This document shows positions 21,266 to 28,364 of a stretch of 32,926 nucleotides of DNA, one piece after another. This DNA is from an uncultured Pseudomonadota bacterium (GTDB taxonomy: Bacteria > Pseudomonadota > Gammaproteobacteria > Steroidobacterales > Steroidobacteraceae). Location: NCBI GenBank assembly GCA_903898785.1, contig CAIUGU010000146.1, positions 1 to 32,926 of the forward strand, read 5' to 3'. The translations under genes and the position numbers were made by a program. Position 1 is the stretch's first letter. Each line of letters starts with the position of its first letter. The notes under the pieces were generated by a model. That model saw only the letters and a list, made by a program, of their open reading frames with translations, was not told the DNA's origin and made no database searches.

Positions 21266-22327
21266 CTATGTCGGCGACGCGCTTGCGGGTACCTTCTTCT
21301 CGGCTTGACCAATACGGACACCTCCCCGGCCGCGCGGTTCCTGCAGTCCGACAAAAGTCCCGCCGTTGCGCGCGCACAGGATCCTCATGAGCGTTGCAAA
21401 GCGGATGCTGGTGTACTGGGGAGCATCCGGCCGCACGGGAAAGCCGATGCCATGGATACGGACCAGTCGCTCGCCGGTCTGCCCCTCGCGATTGACGAGG
21501 TCGACGGTCTTCACGACGGAATCGATCGACGAACCGGTGAACTCGTCGCCGAACACGTAAAGGCTGATCTTCTTGTCCCTGGCCCAGTATGTCTGGATGG
21601 CCGACACGATGCCGCCCGCCGGGTTCGACGCCGAAAAGGCGTTCCAGCTGCGCAGCCGGTCGATCACGGTCTTGCGCTGCCCAGGGCTGTCCGGAATCCA
21701 CTTGCCGGCGTAGCTCGGGAACATCGGCGTGCCGACGTCGTTCATCACCTGGAAGCCCTTCAGCTTCGGGTAGATGTTCAGCGTCTCCTCGACCTTCTGG
21801 AGCATCGCGGGCCATGCGTAGTTGAACATGCTCCCCGAAGTATCGATCAGGAAGATGACGTATTCGCTATCGATGGGAATCCCGCCGATGGTGTCGTCCT
21901 CGGCCTTGCGCCGGAAGTTGCTGCCCAGCAACCGCTTCATTTCCTCGGTGAGCGTCTGCTGAGCCGAGACCAGTTGCCCCTCGATCTGGTTCGCGACTTC
22001 CGATTCCTGGCGGGAGGCCGAGTACCGCCCCTGGATGTCGCTCAGGTCACCGCGCAGACGCGCGATGCGGGCGCGCTCTTCTGCCAGTTGCTCGAGGCGC
22101 GTCGTCAGGTCCCTGTTCAGCACTTCGGTCTCGCCGCGAATCTTGTTGAGCTCCTGATCGAGCTTGATCACCGAGCCTTCGAGATCGGTGCGCGACTGCT
22201 CGAGCGCAATCGGCTCACCCACCTCGGTGAGGACCAGCAGCAGGATCACTGCCCCGAATCCGCAGCAGATGCAGTCGAGGAACGACAGGCTGAAGACCTC
22301 GGTATCGCGGCGCTGGCGGACTCTCAT
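21266..22327 (-). CDS. Membrane-anchored vWA protein 1 (TolR/MotB-like N-terminus)
   Basis: The product has 353 residues. One N-terminal membrane helix (about 14-35) is preceded by FSLSFLD. Asp18 sits at the helix start as in TolR, ExbD and MotB. A coiled coil follows (about 43-138, SRTDLEGSVIKLDQELNKI onward). A vWA domain from about 155 has the MIDAS start LIDTSGSM (D162, S164, S166). The expected Thr of the metal site is not evident (NPAGGIVSAIQ), so metal binding may be weaker than in its neighbour. FGDEFTG follows near 260. ATG 22327 overlaps the previous stop as ATGA; an upstream TTG is less likely. Its companion channel is encoded 2.5 kb upstream in the same operon. Confidence 0.85.
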   Translation of the reverse strand: MRVRQRRDTEVFSLSFLDCICCGFGAVILLLVLTEVGEPIALEQSRTDLEGSVIKLDQELNKIRGETEVLNRDLTTRLEQLAEERARIARLRGDLSDIQGRYSASRQESEVANQIEGQLVSAQQTLTEEMKRLLGSNFRRKAEDDTIGGIPIDSEYVIFLIDTSGSMFNYAWPAMLQKVEETLNIYPKLKGFQVMNDVGTPMFPSYAGKWIPDSPGQRKTVIDRLRSWNAFSASNPAGGIVSAIQTYWARDKKISLYVFGDEFTGSSIDSVVKTVDLVNREGQTGERLVRIHGIGFPVRPDAPQYTSIRFATLMRILCARNGGTFVGLQEPRGRGGVRIGQAEKKVPASASPT

Positions 22328-23418
22328 GGCCAATCCTTTGCGGGACTGAGGAAGGAGCCGCCCGTGTTGCGCGACGCAACCCAGTAGGCGGCGGGTGCGG
22401 AAGGGTCGCCTTCCATCGGCAGCAGGATGACGTTGAGCGGCGTGTCACGCGGGTACCGTGCCATGGCGCGCTCGAACAGCTTGAGTCGCGCCTCGCCGTC
22501 GACCGTCTTCGCGAGCAACGGCGCGGATACCCCTTGAGTTGGCAATCCGTCGGTGACGAGGATGACGTTATCCGGTCGCGGGTTCATCGCCATGAGTGCG
22601 GCAAAGGCGTTCTCGAGACTGGTTCCTTCCTTCGGCACCCGCTGTCGCAGGGCCGTCGTGGCCTTGTTGAGTGCTTCGGGATCGCTGCCGTCGAGCCACT
22701 TGCCCCCGCTGCCTTCGACGAGGGGCTCGGCGGTCGTGTTGAACGCATAGACCTGGAACTTCGACGTCGGCGGCATCTGCGCCAGCAGCCAGTCCACGGT
22801 GCCGACTGCCCGCTGCCATTTCTCGGACAACAGCTTGCGCGAGTCGGCCATGTTCCGCATCCGCAAGACGTTGACCACGGTTTCATCGAGCATGCTGGCC
22901 GAAACGTCGATGAGGATGAAAATCCTCTCGCCCCCGACGCGGAGCCCGGTGAGATACTGGCGATCGCCCTGTCCCGTGAAGCCACGAACCCGATTGCCGG
23001 GTGCGCCCGGACTCTGTGCGCCCCCCTCCAGGCGGCGTGTCCCTTCCTCGAGCGCCTTGAGGTCCGCCTTCAGTCTCTCGATGGCCTCGCGGCGCGACAG
23101 CGTGGTGCCTTCCGCATCGGCCAGCTGGACCTTGAGCTTCTCGCTTTCCTCCTGGATCCGCTCGGCCAGCCCTTCGGTGCGGACCGCTTCGTCGGTCGTC
23201 TCCTGCACGGAATTCCTGATCACCGTGAGGTTGGCGTAGCCTTCGAGCACTTCTTCCTCGAGGCGATCGACCTCGGCCTGCATGTCCACGTTGGTCTTCT
23301 CGCGTTGCACGCCTGCCTGGGCCGCGATCAGCGTATAGAAGAGCACCACGGCGCCGAACCCGCAGCAGATGACGTCGAGGAACGACATGCTGAAGACTTC
23401 AGTCTTGCGGCGTGCCAT
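22324..23418 (-). CDS. Membrane-anchored vWA protein 2 (TolR/MotB-like N-terminus, complete MIDAS)
   Basis: The product has 364 residues with the same layout as vWA protein 1. The N-terminus is KTEVFSMSFLDVICCGFGAV with Asp15 at the start of helix 12-33. A coiled coil runs about 40-135, then a short Gly/Pro hinge. The vWA domain spans 165-350 with all three MIDAS loops: DVSAS (171-175), GTSLENA (Thr266) and LVTDGLP (Asp290). By topology the vWA part should be periplasmic. The N-terminal 30 residues are nearly the same in the two vWA proteins, so they probably share a docking site. It overlaps the FHA gene by 20 bp and vWA gene 1 by 4 bp. Confidence 0.88.
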   Translation of the reverse strand: MARRKTEVFSMSFLDVICCGFGAVVLFYTLIAAQAGVQREKTNVDMQAEVDRLEEEVLEGYANLTVIRNSVQETTDEAVRTEGLAERIQEESEKLKVQLADAEGTTLSRREAIERLKADLKALEEGTRRLEGGAQSPGAPGNRVRGFTGQGDRQYLTGLRVGGERIFILIDVSASMLDETVVNVLRMRNMADSRKLLSEKWQRAVGTVDWLLAQMPPTSKFQVYAFNTTAEPLVEGSGGKWLDGSDPEALNKATTALRQRVPKEGTSLENAFAALMAMNPRPDNVILVTDGLPTQGVSAPLLAKTVDGEARLKLFERAMARYPRDTPLNVILLPMEGDPSAPAAYWVASRNTGGSFLSPAKDWP

Positions 23419-24799
23419 CGTCGTTCACCAGCTGGATGAGGTCGAGGGTCACTCCGGGAGAGCCCAGGCGCAGGCGATCGCCTACGGTGAGCACCGCGCG
23501 TCCGTTCACGCGTTCATCGTTGACGAAGGAACCGTAGGTACTGTGATCCTCCAGCAGCACGCTGCCGTTCTGCCGCCGCACCGAACAATGACTGCGCGAA
23601 ACACCGGGCGACGACGGCACCGACACCGAACGGCCTGCTTCCACGGACCACCCGAGCGTCAAGGGCCGATCAGTGATCGGCCAGGCGCGGCCACGGAACA
23701 GCAGGTGCGTCGGGCGCAAGTGCGGGGGCGTAGCCGTGTCGTTGCTTGCATCCGGTGAGGGTTCGGGCGCAGCCACAGCCAGCGGCAGTCGATAGACGAG
23801 CGTGATGCCGTCGGCCGCCTGCCTGATGGAGCCGGCATGCGACAGCGCACCCAGCGCCGCTGCCCCACGCGGCAGAACACGCACCCGGCAATCGCGCAGG
23901 GCGGTGAATCTCTCACCAAGGCCGGGCAAGTCCTTGAGCCGATGGGCGAGTTGGAGATCCACGGTAACGCCCGCTGGACGCGCGCCCTGAACGAGTCGCA
24001 GGATTTCGTCGTACTGGGACTGGACGGCAGCGACCCATTCCTCCCGCGCCAATTCGATGGAATAGACGGCCTGTCCGAACTCGATTTCCGCCGTCACCGA
24101 CTCCTGGTCGGCAAGACTCGCCAGCCAGCCGGGCAAGCGATCGACCAGCTGCTGCTCGGTAGCCGCCTGCAGGAGAGGATCGAAGCGGGTCCGTCGCACG
24201 AATGTGCCGGCGATCTGGTACAGCCACGCCTGCTGGAAGGCCAGCCAGCCATGGCGCGGCAGGATCTCGAAGCGGCTGCGCCTGAATCCCGCGCTGTCTG
24301 TCTCCAGCACGCTGAGCACCGCCTGGTGGAGTTGCAGGTCGAGGTGCAACACTCGCGGGCCGACGGGTTCGAGTGCGGAAGCCAGCAGCGCGCTGTCGGC
24401 CAGCCCAAGCATGGGGACGCGCGTTTCGTTGACGATGCCGAGCAGCAGTCCGAGCTGCGTGCGTGAGTACCCCGGCGGCACGGCGAGCAGCAGACCCGTC
24501 ATGTCGGCGCGCACGGGTTCGATGATCTGCGTGAGCTGCTCGAACGCGAGATCCGCTGCGGAAAGCACGCGTCCCGCCGCCATGCGCGGCAGCGCTTCGG
24601 TTCCGAGGTTGCGCCAGAAGTCGTTCTGCACGCCAAGCGGTTGCAACCGCGACTGACGCGCGGCCGCCTCGCCCGTGAGCACGCCAGCCGGGCCGGGCAA
24701 CGCAACGCCAGGGTGCTCGCTCACGAACTCGCCCGTCTCCCCGCCCGCGCGGGCAAGGACGAGGCCTGCATCGTTGAGTTCAAGCGCGAAGTGGCTCAT
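23399..24799 (-). CDS. Actin/Hsp70-like domain fused to FHA domain
   Basis: The product has 466 residues, with no signal peptide or membrane helix. Residues 1-330 look like a divergent actin/Hsp70-fold ATPase: FALELNDAGLVLAR (phosphate-1-like), LLLAVPPGYSRTQLGLLLGIVNETRVPMLGLADSALLAS, HLDLQLHQAVLSVL (phosphate-2-like) and a late GAAALGAL. Several catalytic positions differ from DnaK, so it may be a pseudo-ATPase. Residues 365-460 are an FHA domain (LTLGWSVEAG, VSRSHCSVRR, LEDHSTYGSFVND), which binds phosphothreonine. A kinase in the same operon is the obvious source of its ligand. It begins 23 nt after the channel gene. Confidence 0.8.
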   Translation of the reverse strand: MSHFALELNDAGLVLARAGGETGEFVSEHPGVALPGPAGVLTGEAAARQSRLQPLGVQNDFWRNLGTEALPRMAAGRVLSAADLAFEQLTQIIEPVRADMTGLLLAVPPGYSRTQLGLLLGIVNETRVPMLGLADSALLASALEPVGPRVLHLDLQLHQAVLSVLETDSAGFRRSRFEILPRHGWLAFQQAWLYQIAGTFVRRTRFDPLLQAATEQQLVDRLPGWLASLADQESVTAEIEFGQAVYSIELAREEWVAAVQSQYDEILRLVQGARPAGVTVDLQLAHRLKDLPGLGERFTALRDCRVRVLPRGAAALGALSHAGSIRQAADGITLVYRLPLAVAAPEPSPDASNDTATPPHLRPTHLLFRGRAWPITDRPLTLGWSVEAGRSVSVPSSPGVSRSHCSVRRQNGSVLLEDHSTYGSFVNDERVNGRAVLTVGDRLRLGSPGVTLDLIQLVNDDGTPQD

Positions 24800-24822
24800 G
24801 ACTGTCGATCGTTCGGTAAAGC

Positions 24823-25629
24823 CTACCGGGTCTGCAGGTGCCGGATCACGTACTGGTCCAGGTACGTTTCGGTCTCCTGCACGAGGCGCTCCTGTGAAAG
24901 CTGGAGCTGGTGCAACAGGAACATGAGCACGATGCTGATGAGCAACGCCACGAGCGTGGAGTTGAAGGCGACACCCAGGCCCTCTGTCACGCCGGCGATA
25001 TCGCCGGTGACTGCCTTGTGTGCCTGCGCCAGCGCATCGCCGATGCCGCGGACCGTGCCGATGAAGCCGATCGCCGGAATGGCCCAGGCAATGTACCGCA
25101 CCATCGACAGCTCGGAGTCGAGCCGGTCGGCTTCAGACTGGCAGACGCCGCGCGCCGCATCGGACACGTCCTGCACATTGCGGGTTGCACCGAACCGCGA
25201 CAACGCGGACAGCACGGCACGTGGCAGCAACATGCGCCGCGTGTCGGCGGGCATGGCCTCGACCTGCCGCGAATACTCGCGGGTATCTTCAGGCAGGATG
25301 CGCATGCCTTCAGGCACGTGCACCAGGTCCGTGTTGAGCAGTTGCCACTCGCGACGCGTTTCCCAGCCCTTGTACGCCATGATCGCAAAAGCCCAGAGCA
25401 TCAGGATGAAGCAGGCCTCCTGCTCGTAGTCCTTGAGGATGATGTAGAGCGAGCGCTCCGGCACGTACTCCGGATTGGTGCGCATCTGCTCCGCCTGTTG
25501 GGTCAGCAGCGCGGCCGCCTTCGGCCTGACACTGGTGACGTAGATCCCGTGCACGACGATCACCGCCAGGATCAGCGCGAACAGGTCGAAGACGAATTCG
25601 CTGGGCATCATTCTTTTCTGGGTAGCCAT
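24823..25629 (-). CDS. MotA/TolQ/ExbB-type proton channel protein
   Basis: The product has 268 residues. TM1 is near 12-34 and a second helix near 72-86. A cytoplasmic helical domain (90-175) follows, then the two channel helices: YIAWAIPAIGFIGTVRGIGDAL (179-200) and VTEGLGVAFNSTLVALLISIVLMFLL (214-239). The GFIGTVRGI and VAFNSTLVALL motifs are those of TolQ and ExbB pore helices. Such proteins form pentamers around two TolR/ExbD/MotB helices and convert proton flow to motion. No separate ExbD gene is present; the two vWA proteins carry the matching Asp helix. The large N-terminal cytoplasmic insertion is longer than in ExbB. Confidence 0.92.
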   Translation of the reverse strand: MATQKRMMPSEFVFDLFALILAVIVVHGIYVTSVRPKAAALLTQQAEQMRTNPEYVPERSLYIILKDYEQEACFILMLWAFAIMAYKGWETRREWQLLNTDLVHVPEGMRILPEDTREYSRQVEAMPADTRRMLLPRAVLSALSRFGATRNVQDVSDAARGVCQSEADRLDSELSMVRYIAWAIPAIGFIGTVRGIGDALAQAHKAVTGDIAGVTEGLGVAFNSTLVALLISIVLMFLLHQLQLSQERLVQETETYLDQYVIRHLQTR

Positions 25630-25641
25630 CTCTAGACCTGG

Positions 25642-25950
25642 TCAGATGTCGATTGGAAACGAAACGTCGAAATCGGCGCGCACTTCTTCGCTCGGCACGA
25701 AGCGCTGCGACGACGGGGCGCGTGCCGGAGGAGACGGAGTGGCAGTCGCGGCAGGCGTGCTCGCCGACGGTGTTGCTGCAGTTGGCGAGGGCGTTGCGGC
25801 AGGCACAGCCGCCGGCTTGGCCGGCTCCGTCTTCGCGGGCGCAGGGCTCGCGGGGGCGGCAGGCGGTGTCGCCGGGGCCGCGGCCAGCGCGGCGAGCGCT
25901 GCAAGCGACGCAACAGTCGCCAGGGCTGCTCTCAGGTGTCGTGCGTTCAT
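25642..25950 (-). CDS. Small exported Pro/Ala-rich protein with distinct C-terminal tail
   Basis: The product has 102 residues. A signal peptide (ARHLRAALATVASLAALAAL) is followed by about 50 residues of Ala/Pro/Thr/Ser linker. A non-repetitive acidic tail follows (QRFVPSEEVRADFDVSFPID). The tail is the only part with normal composition and is the likely functional peptide, for example a docking segment held at the end of a flexible tether. ATG 25950 has GGAG 8 nt upstream, inside the end of the preceding gene. It lies 12 nt before the channel gene. No family name is known to me. Confidence 0.7.
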   Translation of the reverse strand: MNARHLRAALATVASLAALAALAAAPATPPAAPASPAPAKTEPAKPAAVPAATPSPTAATPSASTPAATATPSPPARAPSSQRFVPSEEVRADFDVSFPIDI

Positions 25951-25955
25951 CAGGA

Positions 25956-28364
25956 TCACTCCGCGTAGCGGGCCAGCCGGAAGCCGAGATCGGTGCGGGT
26001 CACGGCCCCGAAGTCGCGGGCCGTCAGCCGCAGGTCCGTGACACCGGATTGACGCCAGCTCGACCCGCGGATCACGCGCTGGCCGGCCTCACCGTTGCTC
26101 AGGGGATCGACGGCAACCTGGCTTGCGTCTGCGGTCACAGTGTAGAGGTCCTGCGTCCACTCGGCGACATTGCCGCCCATGTCGAACAGGCCGAGCGCAT
26201 TCGGGGGGAAGGAACCCACCGGCGCCGTGGCGGGATAGCCGTCGTCGTAGTCGGGGATGACATCCTGGACGACGATGCGCGCGGAGTAATCCGCGTAATT
26301 GCCGGACCGCGCCGCGACGGGCAAAGCCTCGCCCCATGGATACCGGCGCGTGGCCGTACCGCGCTCGTAGCGGGCTGCCCATTCCCATTCGGCTTCGGTG
26401 GGCAGGCGATAGCCGGTCGTCGCCGGCACGATCGGCACCAGCGCACCGTTCTTCGTTTCGTACGCGACAGGCAGGCCTTCCTGCTCGGACAGCCAGTTGC
26501 AGAACGCCGCGGCCTGCTGCCAGCCGATGTTGACCGCCGGCTGCCGGTCGAGGTCGAGCGAGTGGGCGGCAACAAAGCCGGAGCGGTGTTCCGCGCGGAA
26601 CTGTCGGTACTCGGCGTTCGTCACTTCGCGGGTACCGAGATAGAACCGCCGCTTGAGCTCCACTTCCCGCTGAGCCTCGTTGGCGCGACGACCGGGTTCC
26701 CGGCGCGAACTGCCCATCACGAACTTGCCCGCGGGCATCAGCCTGAGTTCGCCTGCTTTCGAGTTGATCACGGCGGGAATCGCCGCCACCTTTGCTTCCT
26801 CTGCGGTCAGCAGCGTGACGTTCACGGCCTGCGTGAGGCCGGGCCTTGGCGTGACCGACACCTTGTGCGTCACGAGCCCGGGCTTGCGGATCTCGATGTC
26901 GTGCGTCGTCGCCGTCAGCCGCAGCTTCTGGTTGGCATTGCCCCGCGGCGCACCGTCCACGAACAGCTGCGCGTCGGCGGGTTGGGCGGACACGGTCAGT
27001 TCACCGTAGATGCCGGTCAGTTCCAGTTCGACGACCTGCCGGGCACCGGGACCTACGCTGACGCTGCGCTCTGCCGGTTCGTAACCCGGCTTGGCGAGGA
27101 CGATGGCCTGCGAGAGATCGGGACGGACCGGCAACTCGAGCGGTGTCTGGCCGCGGTAGGCACCGCCGACGGTCACGCTCGCGCCGGCCGGGTTGCTGCG
27201 GATCACGAGGCGGCCGTCAGGCAGGCCGAGGCGCACAGGACCGACGGTCTGGGCCTGGTTGGCGACGACGTTGAGGTCCGTGGCCCAGGGAGTGAAGCCC
27301 TTGAGTCGCAATTCGAGCGGCTGGCTGCCTTCGTCGATGTCCGTCTCGAGCGGCGTGACGCCCCGAAGCTCACCAGCCACATACAGTTCCGCGCCCGCCG
27401 GCTCGGAGATCACGTTGACTTTCGCCCACGCAGGAACGAGCTCCGGTGCCAGCGATTGCTTGACGCCGGCGCCTTCCACGTCAAGCTCGGTGGTGAAGGC
27501 ACGATAGCGGGGCGCCGCCAGCGAGACGGTTCGCTTTCCCGGAGCCACTTCGAAAACGCCAGGCGCGGAACCGACTTCCTTGCCGTCGATGCTGACGGTG
27601 GCGGCGACGGGAACCTCGATGCTGAGCATGCCCGGCAACTTCTCCAGCGTGATGTCGACACGCTGGTTCGCTTCCTCGGTCACTTCCACGGTCTGCGTCA
27701 ACGGCTTGTAGCCGGCCCGCTCGACCTGCAGTTCGTATTGGCCGGGCCGTACGAGGAACTGCGACCCCAATCCGAACGCGGGCAGGCCGCCGTTCAGTGC
27801 GATGCGATCTGCGCCGGTCGCCACCGTGACCGTGAGCGAGACGGATGTGAAGACGAACCAGATCGCGACCGCGAAGAGCGCCGCCACCACCGGGATGATG
27901 ACGCGGCGTGGCTGGAAGCCGGGGGCGCGCGCGACGGCTGCGCCGGGCGTTCGGAAGTGGATCGGTTCGATGCGTTCTTCGTCGGCTACGGTGCCGCCGG
28001 AGACGCGCTGGCCGGGGTCGATGACAGGCGGCGCCGTGATGTTGCCGACACTGCCATCCTCGACGGTCAGGACCAGGCGCCCGTCGCGACTCCCGAGCTG
28101 CAAGCGGGCCGCGCCGATCGTCACGACGTCGCCCGGCTTCAGCCACACGGAACTGCGCGCGGGCAGGCCGTTGTGCTGCAGATCCGCGCCTTCTGTCGGC
28201 TGCAGGAACAGCGCTTCCTCATGCAGCCCACACCACGCCGCCGGCCCGTCGAAACCGCCGGCCAGGACGATGCTGGAGCCGGCGCCTCCCAGGCTCAGCG
28301 GAAATTCCTGCGCGGTGAAGGTCCGTTCGCCCAGCGCATCGCTCAATGTCAGCGTGAAACTCAA
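25956..28364 (-). CDS. Membrane protein: FHA-like N-terminus, five PEGA-like modules, FGE-like C-terminus
   Basis: The product has 802 residues. Residues 1-102 resemble a degenerate FHA (LSLGGAGSSIVL, LQHNGLPA, LKPGDVVTIGAARLQLG). The membrane helix is at 154-173. Outside the membrane, PEGA-like beta modules repeat near 175, 246, 314, 384 and 453; clear examples are VISEPAGAELYVAGELRGVTPLE and IRSNPAGASVTVGGAYRGQTPLE. Residues 535-800 are a formylglycine-generating-enzyme-like (SUMF1/EgtB/PvdO) domain: GYRLPTEAEWEWAAR, YPWGE, GLFDMGGNVAEWTQDLY, RVIRGSSW and GFRLAR. The catalytic Cys pair of true FGE is not seen near RLTARDFGAVTRTDLG, so it probably binds rather than catalyses. The start is TTG at 28364, overlapping the kinase stop. 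Confidence 0.88.
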   Translation of the reverse strand: MSFTLTLSDALGERTFTAQEFPLSLGGAGSSIVLAGGFDGPAAWCGLHEEALFLQPTEGADLQHNGLPARSSVWLKPGDVVTIGAARLQLGSRDGRLVLTVEDGSVGNITAPPVIDPGQRVSGGTVADEERIEPIHFRTPGAAVARAPGFQPRRVIIPVVAALFAVAIWFVFTSVSLTVTVATGADRIALNGGLPAFGLGSQFLVRPGQYELQVERAGYKPLTQTVEVTEEANQRVDITLEKLPGMLSIEVPVAATVSIDGKEVGSAPGVFEVAPGKRTVSLAAPRYRAFTTELDVEGAGVKQSLAPELVPAWAKVNVISEPAGAELYVAGELRGVTPLETDIDEGSQPLELRLKGFTPWATDLNVVANQAQTVGPVRLGLPDGRLVIRSNPAGASVTVGGAYRGQTPLELPVRPDLSQAIVLAKPGYEPAERSVSVGPGARQVVELELTGIYGELTVSAQPADAQLFVDGAPRGNANQKLRLTATTHDIEIRKPGLVTHKVSVTPRPGLTQAVNVTLLTAEEAKVAAIPAVINSKAGELRLMPAGKFVMGSSRREPGRRANEAQREVELKRRFYLGTREVTNAEYRQFRAEHRSGFVAAHSLDLDRQPAVNIGWQQAAAFCNWLSEQEGLPVAYETKNGALVPIVPATTGYRLPTEAEWEWAARYERGTATRRYPWGEALPVAARSGNYADYSARIVVQDVIPDYDDGYPATAPVGSFPPNALGLFDMGGNVAEWTQDLYTVTADASQVAVDPLSNGEAGQRVIRGSSWRQSGVTDLRLTARDFGAVTRTDLGFRLARYAE

